From an uncultured Collinsella sp. (lineage in GTDB: Bacteria > Actinomycetota > Coriobacteriia > Coriobacteriales > Coriobacteriaceae): DNA of 7,875 nucleotides. The notes under the pieces were generated by a model. It searched no databases. It was given only the letters and a program-made list of their open reading frames with translations, and was not told the origin of the DNA. The number at the start of each line of letters is the position of its first letter. Position 1 is the first letter of the stretch. Positions 1 to 6,338 of the stretch are shown here, piece by piece. The position numbers were made by a program, and so were the translations under genes. The stretch covers positions 1 through 7,875 of the forward strand of contig CAUGKA010000090.1 in the NCBI GenBank assembly GCA_959599615.1, in the 5' to 3' direction.

Positions 1-319
1 TAAGGATATCGTGAGCGTCCTTGCCCCCATCTGTCCGTTCTGGGCCGACGAGCTGTGGCACGAGGCACTCGGCTGCGAGGGCAACGCCTACACCGCCGCC
101 TGGCCCGAGTTCGACCTGGCCGAGTCCGTTGAGGACACGGTGCAGATCGTGGTCCAGGTGCTCGGCAAGGTCCGCGGCCGCGTCGACGTTGCCCGCGATG
201 CCTCCAATGAGGATATGCAGGCTGCCGCCGAGGCCGCCGTCGCCAAGTGGCTCGAGGGCAAGACGGTCGTCAAGGCCATCTGCGTGCCCGGTAAGCTGGT
301 CAACCTGGTGGTCAAGTAA
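1..319 (+). CDS. leuS: Leucyl-tRNA synthetase, C-terminal end (partial)
   Basis: This is the last 105 codons of a class I leucyl-tRNA synthetase, which charges tRNA-Leu with leucine in the cytoplasm. The frame is open from the window edge (first full codon at 2-4), so the gene begins upstream, and the GTG at 11 is an internal valine. The first part, with LAPICPFWADELW, is the end of the anticodon-binding helical domain. It is followed by the small C-terminal domain, recognised by VQVLGKVRGRVDV and by WLEGKT...VPGKLVNLVVK at the very end, as in typical bacterial LeuRS. The usual VQVNGKVRG appears here as VQVLGKVRG. The gene stops with TAA at 317-319 and is followed by a strong hairpin terminator, so it looks like the end of its transcription unit, separate from the rimP operon. 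The identification is secure; most of the protein, including the catalytic HIGH and KMSKS motifs, lies outside the window. Confidence 0.95.
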   Translation, partial: KDIVSVLAPICPFWADELWHEALGCEGNAYTAAWPEFDLAESVEDTVQIVVQVLGKVRGRVDVARDASNEDMQAAAEAAVAKWLEGKTVVKAICVPGKLVNLVVK

Positions 320-348
320 GCGCTGCGCGCATAGCTGACATGCAACAA

Positions 349-390
349 ACGAGGGGCGATCCGATTGGGTCGTCCCTCGTCTTATGTTTT
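349..390 (+). terminator. Intrinsic terminator of leuS, possibly bidirectional
   Basis: A 14-bp stem pairs 349-362 (ACGAGGGGCGATCC) with 367-380 (GGGTCGTCCCTCGT), with two G-U pairs and a GATT loop. It is followed by the T-rich run CTTATGTTTT (381-390). It lies 30 bases after the leuS stop. On the minus strand it lies 43 bases beyond the lipoprotein stop and is followed there by TTTGTTG, so it could also end that convergent gene, though less efficiently. Confidence 0.85.
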
Positions 391-423
391 AAGCCCTGCT
401 TAGTCAGTGCGTCGCAACGTCTT

Positions 424-996
424 CTATGGGATGTGTACCAGGTCCCTAAAGTAAACGTTGCCCGTTGCCTCTTCGAACATCCAAATGTTGAGGTAGATGT
501 CGTTGAGGTCGTTGTTCACATCAAAGTCCGGATCGTCGAAGGTGCCCACAAAGGTGAGCATGGCGCGCGTTTCCTCTCCAGCGGCGACCGGTTGGCGCAT
601 GCGTACGTCGCGGACCACGCCGTTGACGTAGGCATATGAGTCCACATCGCCAAACATCATGTCGACACCGGTGTTGTTGGTCACCGTAAAGACGAGCGCG
701 GCGTCGCCGTAGCCGTCGGCGTCCTTGCCCACGCAGGTAACATGGACGTTCTCGTCTGCCTCAAGGTCGATGGGGAACTGTTCTTGAGGGTCGGGACCTA
801 AGCCCTGGGGATCGTCGATGTCATCGTCTATTTTGTCGAAGCTTACCGGGGGTTCGGTTTTCTCGATGGTTTTGGTGCTGCCGAGTTCCGGTTCGCATGG
901 TCCGGTTTTACCATCGATGTTGTTGCAGCCCGTCAGAGCGAACGAACAGGCAGCTACGACGAGCGCGGTCGCGCAGAGGGTGCCTAGGCGTTCCAT
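424..996 (-). CDS. Putative secreted lipoprotein of unknown function
   Basis: This 190-residue protein starts with a hydrophobic signal segment (about residues 7-22) ending in a lipobox, L21-T22-G23-C24. It is probably lipid-modified at Cys24 and anchored to the outer face of the membrane. The n-region has only one basic residue (Arg3). Residues 25-80 form an acidic, Pro-rich linker with runs such as DKIDDDIDD. From about 84 to the end there is a likely beta-sandwich, with LVFTVTNNTG, then YVNG, then PVAAGEE; this alternation resembles DUF4352/FxLYD-type immunoglobulin-like domains, but I cannot assign a family firmly. The ATG at 996 is supported by AAGGAGGA (1007-1000 on the minus strand), with only 4 bases between GGAGG and the ATG. 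No in-frame start lies upstream before a stop. The gene is convergent with leuS and divergent from rimP, so it is probably a single-gene unit. No enzyme motif is visible. Confidence 0.8.
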   Translation of the reverse strand: MERLGTLCATALVVAACSFALTGCNNIDGKTGPCEPELGSTKTIEKTEPPVSFDKIDDDIDDPQGLGPDPQEQFPIDLEADENVHVTCVGKDADGYGDAALVFTVTNNTGVDMMFGDVDSYAYVNGVVRDVRMRQPVAAGEETRAMLTFVGTFDDPDFDVNNDLNDIYLNIWMFEEATGNVYFRDLVHIP

Positions 997-1259
997 GGAT
1001 CCTCCTTGCCGTAGAGATACTGGAAGGTTGTGTGGTCAATGCGTGCGGCAGGCTTTCTCGCTACAGAATGCCTCTCAGCTCTAGTCTGGCCGATGTGCGC
1101 CCAGGGATGGAATGCCCATAGGGCCCGATTCGGTCGGCACGCTGGGACGCATGGCCCGTTTTGGGGCTGTTGAGGGTGCGCCGCATGGGGTTCCTCGACC
1201 AATTGTCCTATTCTTGTGGAGAACCTGTGCGCACGCTGACCTGCAGATTCGTACTGTGC
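997..1259. other. Divergent intergenic region without a recognised gene
   Basis: This stretch separates the lipoprotein start from the rimP promoter. I find no convincing coding sequence or tRNA. It contains an inverted repeat pairing GCG-CCCAG (1097-1104) with CTGGG-A-CGC (1142-1150). That pair encloses two small perfect hairpins, GCCC-ATA-GGGC (1114-1124) and CCG-ATT-CGG (1125-1133). An 8-base palindrome GTGCGCAC lies at 1227-1234. A TTGACC box lies on the minus strand at 1039-1034, but I see no good -10 at proper spacing for the lipoprotein promoter. Confidence 0.6.
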
Positions 1260-1288
1260 TTGCACGTTTCCGCAGCTATTGGTATAGT
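1260..1288 (+). promoter_or_regulatory. Extended -10 promoter of the rimP-nusA-infB operon
   Basis: The -35 element TTGCAC (1260-1265; only TTG matches consensus) is separated by exactly 17 bases from TATAGT (1283-1288; 5 of 6 match TATAAT). The -10 is preceded by TGG (1280-1282), giving an extended TGn -10 that can make up for the weak -35. The predicted transcription start is around 1294-1296, giving a leader of about 72 bases before rimP. This is the best housekeeping-type promoter I see in the window. Confidence 0.65.
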
Positions 1289-1313
1289 TTGCTTGCAAAT
1301 GAAGTTGTAATTG

Positions 1314-1346
1314 AAAGAAGTGGGGTTTCGGCCCCGCTTCTTTTTT
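1314..1346 (+). terminator. Leader terminator/attenuator upstream of rimP
   Basis: A 12-bp stem pairs AAAGAAGTGGGG (1314-1325) with CCCCGCTTCTTT (1332-1343), with a single T-G pair. The loop TTTCGG can close further by a U-G pair around a UUCG tetraloop. A run of six Ts (1341-1346) follows, then G. It has every hallmark of an intrinsic terminator, yet it sits about 20 bases after the predicted transcription start and 20 bases before the rimP ATG. Position suggests attenuation of the operon. I see no obvious competing antiterminator stem. Confidence 0.75.
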
Positions 1347-1366
1347 GTATGGATGGAGGTGCCGCA

Positions 1367-1861
1367 ATGGTCAAGACCAAGACCGAGCAGGCGATCATCG
1401 TCGCGCTCGAGGCCGTTGCTCCCCAGCACGATGTCGACATCGTTGACGTCGAGCTCGTGGGTGCCACCAAGGCCCCCTGCGTGCGTGTGCGTATCGAGGG
1501 TGCCGAGGGCCAGAGCCTGTCGCTCAATGACGTCACGGCCAACACCAAGTGGGTCGGCGATGTGATTGAGGAGCTCGATCCCATCTCTTCGAGCTATACG
1601 CTCGAGGTGTCGAGCCCGGGTATGGCGCGCCCGCTGCGCCGTCCGCGCGACTTTGCCCGCTTTGTGGGCGAGAACTGTGAGCTCACCTCCACCGCCTCCG
1701 AGGGCCGTCGCAAGTACGCCGGCAAGATTGCCGCTGCGACCGAGACTGACGTGACCCTCGAGCTCGAGAACGGCGAGTCCGTCACCCTCGATTTCTCTGA
1801 TGTTAAAAAGTGCAAGTTGAAGCCCACCTACGACTTCAAGCCCGCGAAGGAAGGAAAGTAA
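1367..1861 (+). CDS. rimP: Ribosome maturation factor RimP
   Basis: RimP helps assemble the 30S ribosomal subunit. This protein has 164 residues, the usual length for the family. The N-terminal alpha/beta domain contains VDIVDVELV (residues 23-31). The domain junction carries the family signature YTLEVSSPG (77-85) followed by ARPLRRPRDFARFVG. The C-terminal SH3-like barrel covers roughly residues 92-155 and ends in a Lys-rich tail. I chose the ATG at 1367 because GGAGGT (1355-1360) lies 6 bases upstream. A second in-frame ATG at 1349 is possible but would lie on the wrong side of this ribosome binding site. The frame stays open further upstream to 1112, but that part runs through the promoter and terminator and does not look like RimP. 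The TAA stop is 1 base before nusA, whose ribosome binding site lies inside the rimP end, so the two are probably translationally coupled. Confidence 0.95.
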   Translation: MVKTKTEQAIIVALEAVAPQHDVDIVDVELVGATKAPCVRVRIEGAEGQSLSLNDVTANTKWVGDVIEELDPISSSYTLEVSSPGMARPLRRPRDFARFVGENCELTSTASEGRRKYAGKIAAATETDVTLELENGESVTLDFSDVKKCKLKPTYDFKPAKEGK

Positions 1862-1862
1862 G

Positions 1863-3110
1863 ATGGCAGCATCCGACATGATGTCCGCCCTGATGGAGCT
1901 TTGCCAGGAGAAGCACATCGACCAGCTCTACCTGATCGACCGCCTGGAGCAGTCGCTCGCCAAGAGCTATGCCGAGATCCTGCATCTTGAGTGGGGCGCC
2001 AAGGTGACCATCGACCGCACCACCGGCAAGATCTACGTCTACCGCCTGGAGCCGATCGACGATTCCATGGACGAGGAGGGCAACTTCACCGAGTTCGAGG
2101 AGATCGACGTCACCCCCAAGAACACGAGCCGCATCGCTGCCCAGCACGCCAAGGCCGAGATCAACGCCATCGTGCGCAACTCCGCCCGCGAGCAGATCTA
2201 CGAGGAGTTCTCCGGCCGCATCGGTGACCTCATCAGCGGTACCGTGCTGCAATCCACGCCCGACTTCACGATCGTCAAGATTCGCGAGGGCGTCGAGGCC
2301 GAGCTTCCGCACTTCGATCAGCGTCGTTACGAGAACGAGCGCAACGAGCGTCCGATGGGCGAGCGCTACCTGCACAACCAGCACATCAAGGCCGTGATCA
2401 TCGACGTTCGCGACCCCAACTCCAACCTGCAGCCGGTTCGTGGCGAGCACAGCCGTCCGCCGATTGTCATCTCCCGTACCCACCCCGAGCTCATGCGTCG
2501 TCTGTTTGAGCAGGAGGTGCCCGAGATCTATGAGGGCACCGTCCAGATCAAGTCGATCGCCCGCGAGCCCGGCCAGCGCTCCAAGGTCGCCGTCCACTCG
2601 CTCGACGATCGTCTGGATCCCGTGGGCGCCTGCGTCGGCCCCAAGGGCAGCCGTGTTCGCGCTGTCGTGGGCGAGCTCCGTGGCGAGCGCGTCGACGTCA
2701 TCCTTTGGGATGCCGATCCTGCCGTCTACGTCGCCAACGCCCTGTCGCCCGCCAAGGTCACCCGCGTCCTCATCGACGAGGAGAAGGCCTACGCCGGCGT
2801 CATTGTGCCCGACGACCAGCTGTCCCTCGCCATCGGCAAGGAGGGCCAGAACGCCCGCCTCGCCGCGCGCCTGACCGGCTGGCACATCGACATCAAGTCC
2901 GAGACGCTTGCCGCCGACATCCTCAAGAACGTTCCCGTTCACGAGGAGCCCGCCGCCGACCTGATCGGTGACGAGGAGGACGAGGACGTCCGCCGCTGCG
3001 AGTACGTGTCCGAGGACGGCATCCAGTGCCGCAACCAGGCTCGTCCCGGCTCCCGTTTCTGCGGTGTCCATGACACCGACGCCTTCGATGATGCGGAGGA
3101 CCTGATCTAG
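1863..3110 (+). CDS. nusA: Transcription termination/antitermination factor NusA with Cys/His tail
   Basis: NusA binds RNA polymerase and nascent RNA, promoting pausing and intrinsic termination and taking part in antitermination. The protein has 415 residues. The N-terminal polymerase-binding domain is about 1-118, and an S1 domain runs from about 121 (GDLISGTV) to 190. KH1 holds the loop GPKG (259-262) in [13 protein letters not shown]2 holds GKEG (325-328) in [20 protein letters not shown]. The KH part ends near 346. Beyond it is an extra tail of about 65 residues: first acidic ([15 protein letters not shown]), then Cys379, Cys389, Cys400 and His403 arranged C-x9-C-x10-C-x2-H, which looks like a small zinc-binding knuckle. 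This makes the protein longer than B. subtilis (about 371) or M. tuberculosis (about 347) NusA. The ATG at 1863 has AAGGAAAG (1851-1858) upstream. The acidic-repeat domains of E. coli NusA are absent, as is normal outside proteobacteria. Confidence 0.97.
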   Translation: MAASDMMSALMELCQEKHIDQLYLIDRLEQSLAKSYAEILHLEWGAKVTIDRTTGKIYVYRLEPIDDSMDEEGNFTEFEEIDVTPKNTSRIAAQHAKAEINAIVRNSAREQIYEEFSGRIGDLISGTVLQSTPDFTIVKIREGVEAELPHFDQRRYENERNERPMGERYLHNQHIKAVIIDVRDPNSNLQPVRGEHSRPPIVISRTHPELMRRLFEQEVPEIYEGTVQIKSIAREPGQRSKVAVHSLDDRLDPVGACVGPKGSRVRAVVGELRGERVDVILWDADPAVYVANALSPAKVTRVLIDEEKAYAGVIVPDDQLSLAIGKEGQNARLAARLTGWHIDIKSETLAADILKNVPVHEEPAADLIGDEEDEDVRRCEYVSEDGIQCRNQARPGSRFCGVHDTDAFDDAEDLI

Positions 3111-3118
3111 CGCGCGGT

Positions 3119-3141
3119 CGCGCCGGGCGGGTCCCGGCGCG
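3119..3141 (+). other. GC-rich hairpin between nusA and infB
   Basis: A perfect 9-bp stem pairs CGCGCCGGG (3119-3127) with CCCGGCGCG (3133-3141) around the loop CGGGT. It begins 8 bases after the nusA stop. It is followed by TCTCCCACG, not a T-run, so it is unlikely to be an efficient intrinsic terminator. A pause site, mRNA-stability element or processing site fits better. Confidence 0.6.
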
Positions 3142-3165
3142 TCTCCCACGCTCGTTCAGTCTCTA

Positions 3166-3180
3166 GGCACCCAAGGTGCC
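3166..3180 (+). promoter_or_regulatory. Small hairpin just upstream of the infB ribosome binding site
   Basis: GGCACC (3166-3171) pairs perfectly with GGTGCC (3175-3180) around the loop CAA. Flanking TCT (3162-3164) and AGA (3181-3183) could extend it across one bulged A. It ends about 7 bases before the AGGTGA ribosome binding site (3190-3195), close enough to affect ribosome loading on infB. A regulatory role is inference. Confidence 0.45.
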
Positions 3181-3201
3181 AGAAAGGGTAGGTGAAGTCA
3201 T

Positions 3202-5916
3202 ATGGCAAAAGTCCGTGTGTCCACCCTGGCCAAAGAGTTCGGCATGACCTCCAAGGAACTGATGGGTCATCTCGCCGATATGAAGATTCCCGCTAAGTCT
3301 GCTTCCTCCACCTTGGAGGACGCCTATGTCGCCATGGTCCGCAAGCAGCTCGCCTCGGTGATCGAGGCTCGCGCCCAGGAAGTCGAGGCCGCCAAGCAGG
3401 CCGAGGAGCAGGCAGCTGCCGCCGAGGAGGCCGCACGCGCTGCCGAGGCCGAGCGCGAGCGCATCGCCGCCGAGAAGGCCCGCGAGGAGGAGCGCCGCCA
3501 GTTTGCCGCAGCCCAGGCTGCCGAGGAGGCTGCCCGCGCCGAGGCCGAGGCCAAGAAGAAGGCCGAGCAGGAGCGCCTTGCCCGCGAGAAGGAGGAGGCT
3601 GCCCGCGAGGCCCAGCGCCGCGCCGTTCCCGCTTCCGACTCCGGTTCGCGCTTCCGTTCGCTGCTCGACCAGATCGCCGCACAGGAGACCGTGCTCAAGG
3701 AGAAGAAGGACGCCGAGGACAAGGCCAAGGCCGAGCGCGCCGCCGAGCGCGGTAACCGTCGTGGCGGCAACAACGACCGCCGCGGTGGCCGTCGTAACGA
3801 TCGCAACGCTTCCGACAACAACTCCGAGCGCAACGCCTCCGAGAGTCGTCCGCACAGCCATCGCACCAACGCCAGCAACAACGTCGCTGCCGGCATGGAC
3901 TTCCCCAACCCCGATAAGCAGGGCAAGGGCAAGAAGCGCAAGGGCGGTCACAACAACGAAGAGGACCACTACAGCCGCATGGCTCGCGAGGCCGAGGAGT
4001 ACAGCCGCGAGAAGGTCCTCGAGGAGGCCCGCGCTGCCGTCGAGGAGGCCTCTCGTGAGTCCACCGGTCGCCGCAAGAAGCGCAAGGAGAAGCGCGAGCG
4101 CGAGGCTGCCAAGGCTCAGGAGGAGCGCAAGATTGAGGAGGCATTGGCCCAGGGCGTGAACCCCGAGGAGCTCGACGCCATCAAGGTTTCCCAGGGCGTT
4201 ACCGTCCAGGAGCTCGCCGAGGCGCTCGACGTTCCGGCCAACGACATCATCAAGCGCCTGTTCCTGCTGGGCACGCCGCTCACCATGACGCAGTCCATGT
4301 CCGACGACCTCGTCGAGCTCGTTGCCGACGACCTGGGCCGTCAGATCAAGATCATCACCCCCGAGGAGGAGAACACCTTCTCGTTCTACGACGATCCCGC
4401 CGACCTTAAGCCGCGCGCCCCGGTCGTCACCGTCATGGGCCACGTCGACCACGGCAAGACGAGCCTCCTCGACGCCATCCGTCACACCGGTGTCGCTGCC
4501 GGCGAGGCGGGCGGCATTACCCAGGCAATCGGCGCTTCGCAGGTTATGATCAACGATCGCAAGATCACCTTCATCGATACCCCGGGCCATGCCACCTTTA
4601 CGGCCATGCGTGCCCGTGGCGCCAAGGTGACCGACATCGTCATTCTGATCGTGGCTGCCGACGATGGTGTCATGCCCCAGACGGTCGAGTCCATCAACCA
4701 CGCCAAGGCCGCCGGCGTACCCATCGTCGTTGCCGTCAACAAGATCGATAAGCCGGGCGCCAACCCCGACCGTGTGCGTCAAGAGCTCACCGAGTACGGC
4801 GTCATCCCCGAGGAGTGGGGCGGACAGAACATGTTCGTCAACATCTCGGCGAAGCAGAAGATCGGTATCGATGACCTTCTGGAGACCGTGCTGCTCCAGG
4901 CCGACGTGCTCGAGCTCAAGGCCAACCCGGACACCTTTGCCTCCGGCAACGTCCTCGAGGCCAAGCTCGACAAGGGCCGCGGTTCGGTCGCTACCGTGCT
5001 GGTGACCCGCGGTACCCTGCATGTGGGCGATACGCTGGTCGCCGGCCTTACCTATGGTCGCGTCCGCGCCATGCTCGACCCCAAGGGCCGCGCCGTCACC
5101 GAGGCCGGTCCCTCCGATGCCGTCGAGATCCTGGGCCTGCAGTCCGTGCCCAACGCCGGTGACGAGTTCCGCGTGTTCGAGGACGAGCGCGAGGCTCGCG
5201 CCCTGGCCGATGAGCGCTCGCTCAAGGCCCGTATCGAGGAGCAGAGCCGCGTGAAGCACGTCACGCTCGAGAACCTCTTCGAGACCATTGCCGACGCCGA
5301 GGTCAAGGAGCTCAACCTGATCATCAAGGCCGACGTCCAGGGTTCCATCGAGGCCCTTCAGGACTCGCTCGACAAGATGGATCAGTCCGAGGTCCGCATC
5401 AACACGATCCACTCCGCCGTCGGTGCCATCAACGAGACCGACGTCGTCCTGGCCGACGCCTCCAACGCCATCATCATCGGCTTTGGCGTGCGTCCCGACG
5501 GCAAGGCCCGCTCCGCTGCCGAGCGCGAGGGCGTCGAGATCCGTTGCTACGACGTTATCTACAAGTGCCTCGAGGAGCTCGACGCTGCCCGCATCGGCAT
5601 GCTCAAGCCCACCGAGGTCGAGGTCTCCACGGGTACCGCGACCGTCCTGGACACCTTCAAGGTGCCCAAAGTCGGTATCGCCGCCGGTGTCCGCGTGGAG
5701 GAGGGCGAGATCGCCGCGACCGATTCCGTGCGCCTGGTGCGCGACGGCATCGTGGTCTTCAACGGCAAGATCGCCTCGATGCGCCACTACAAGGACGAGG
5801 CCAAGAGCCTCAAGAGCGGTTCCGAGGGCGGCATTGGCCTGGAGAACTTCCAGGACATCAAGCCCGGCGACCAGATCGAGGGTTACCGTATCGACCAGGT
5901 TGCCCGTACCGAGTAG
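3202..5916 (+). CDS. infB: Translation initiation factor IF-2
   Basis: IF2 is the GTPase that places initiator fMet-tRNA on the 30S subunit and promotes 50S joining. The protein has 904 residues. An IF2_N domain (about 3-50) is followed by a long Ala/Glu/Arg/Lys helical stretch (60-141), the segment [12 protein letters not shown] (151-162), a disordered Arg/Gly/Asn region (about 184-230) and a second IF2_N domain (about 327-377). The G domain has GHVDHGKTS (413-421), GGITQ with Thr440, DTPGH (459-463, His463 catalytic), NKID (513-516) and SAK (549-551), all intact. Domains II, III and the C2 domain follow. In C2, two usually conserved cysteines are absent: AGCxV is AGVRV (Val830) and ECG is EGG (Gly876). 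The ATG at 3202 has AGGTGA (3190-3195) upstream. The 91-base gap to nusA holds two hairpins but no gene; ylxR and the L7Ae-like gene often found here are missing. Confidence 0.98.
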   Translation: MAKVRVSTLAKEFGMTSKELMGHLADMKIPAKSASSTLEDAYVAMVRKQLASVIEARAQEVEAAKQAEEQAAAAEEAARAAEAERERIAAEKAREEERRQFAAAQAAEEAARAEAEAKKKAEQERLAREKEEAAREAQRRAVPASDSGSRFRSLLDQIAAQETVLKEKKDAEDKAKAERAAERGNRRGGNNDRRGGRRNDRNASDNNSERNASESRPHSHRTNASNNVAAGMDFPNPDKQGKGKKRKGGHNNEEDHYSRMAREAEEYSREKVLEEARAAVEEASRESTGRRKKRKEKREREAAKAQEERKIEEALAQGVNPEELDAIKVSQGVTVQELAEALDVPANDIIKRLFLLGTPLTMTQSMSDDLVELVADDLGRQIKIITPEEENTFSFYDDPADLKPRAPVVTVMGHVDHGKTSLLDAIRHTGVAAGEAGGITQAIGASQVMINDRKITFIDTPGHATFTAMRARGAKVTDIVILIVAADDGVMPQTVESINHAKAAGVPIVVAVNKIDKPGANPDRVRQELTEYGVIPEEWGGQNMFVNISAKQKIGIDDLLETVLLQADVLELKANPDTFASGNVLEAKLDKGRGSVATVLVTRGTLHVGDTLVAGLTYGRVRAMLDPKGRAVTEAGPSDAVEILGLQSVPNAGDEFRVFEDEREARALADERSLKARIEEQSRVKHVTLENLFETIADAEVKELNLIIKADVQGSIEALQDSLDKMDQSEVRINTIHSAVGAINETDVVLADASNAIIIGFGVRPDGKARSAAEREGVEIRCYDVIYKCLEELDAARIGMLKPTEVEVSTGTATVLDTFKVPKVGIAAGVRVEEGEIAATDSVRLVRDGIVVFNGKIASMRHYKDEAKSLKSGSEGGIGLENFQDIKPGDQIEGYRIDQVARTE

Positions 5917-5927
5917 GGGGTAGCGCT

Positions 5928-6338
5928 ATGAAGCAAACGCAGGCAACCCGCCGTTTGGGCGAGCAGCTCCGCGAGAAGCTCGGTTATATCCTGCTCTTTG
6001 AGGTTTCCGATCCGCGTCTCGACCTGGTCACCCTGACCGCGGTCGAGGTCGCGGTGGACCGTTCGTTCGCGCGCGTGTACGTGTCGTGCGATGCGAGCCG
6101 CTACGATGAGGTCATGGAGGCGCTTGCCAGCGCCAAGGGCCGTATTCGCAGCCTGTTGGCTCGCTCGCTCGATTGGCGTGTCACGCCCGAGCTCGATTTT
6201 CGCATCGATCGCTCAACCGATGAGGCCGAGCGCATCACGCGTGCGCTGGAAAACGTTCCCGCCACGCTTGCGATCGAAAAGGACGAGGACGGCTATCCGA
6301 TAGCGGATGCCGCCCAGGAGGCAGCTTTAGATGACTAA
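5928..6338 (+). CDS. rbfA: 30S ribosome-binding factor RbfA
   Basis: RbfA binds the immature 30S subunit and helps 16S rRNA 5'-end maturation and cold adaptation. The protein has 136 residues with the single KH-type fold of the family. The N-terminal helix leads into LLFEVSDPRL (22-31), then the strands LVTLTAVEVAVD (33-44) and ARVYVS (48-53). The helix-kink-helix carries the family AxG element as Ala69-Lys70-Gly71, followed by the basic stretch RIRSLLARSL. The strand region TPELDFRID (86-94) and an acidic, Ala-rich tail complete it. The ATG at 5928 has AGGGGG (5915-5920) 7 bases upstream, overlapping the infB stop codon. The frame is open further upstream into infB, but that part is out-of-frame infB sequence. 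The gap to infB is 11 bases, and the last 8 bases overlap the next gene, so all three are probably co-translated. Confidence 0.96.
   Translation: MKQTQATRRLGEQLREKLGYILLFEVSDPRLDLVTLTAVEVAVDRSFARVYVSCDASRYDEVMEALASAKGRIRSLLARSLDWRVTPELDFRIDRSTDEAERITRALENVPATLAIEKDEDGYPIADAAQEAALDD

Noticed and set aside
1014..1039. Lipoprotein promoter made of TTGACC (1039-1034, minus) and TATCTC (1019-1014, minus)
   Set aside because: The -35-like box is good, but the spacer is only 14 bases and the -10 is poor, so I do not call it.
1189..1201. GGTTCCTCGACC-like segment resembling a tRNA T-arm
   Set aside because: The loop lacks the conserved TTCRA pattern and no acceptor, D or anticodon arms can be found around it.
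1112..1366. In-frame upstream extension of rimP from an ATG at 1112
   Set aside because: It would be translated through the promoter and terminator hairpin, does not resemble RimP, and the ATG at 1367 has a better ribosome binding site and gives the normal family length.
1757..1768. 12-base palindrome CTCGAGCTCGAG in rimP
   Set aside because: It follows directly from alternating preferred Leu (CTC) and Glu (GAG) codons.
1836..3149. A 437-codon open frame on the minus strand opposite nusA
   Set aside because: Same explanation as for infB: in register with nusA, repetitive Leu/Val/Asp/Gly composition and no family motif.
3895..3981. Internal start codons in infB (Met232 at 3895, and 3979) for shorter IF2 forms as in E. 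coli
   Set aside because: Neither has a ribosome binding site at suitable spacing.
3163..5787. An 874-codon open frame on the minus strand opposite infB
   Set aside because: It is in exact codon register with infB, rich in Leu/Gly/Val/Ala/Asp low-complexity text, has no recognisable domain, and is explained by absence of TTA, CTA and TCA in infB.
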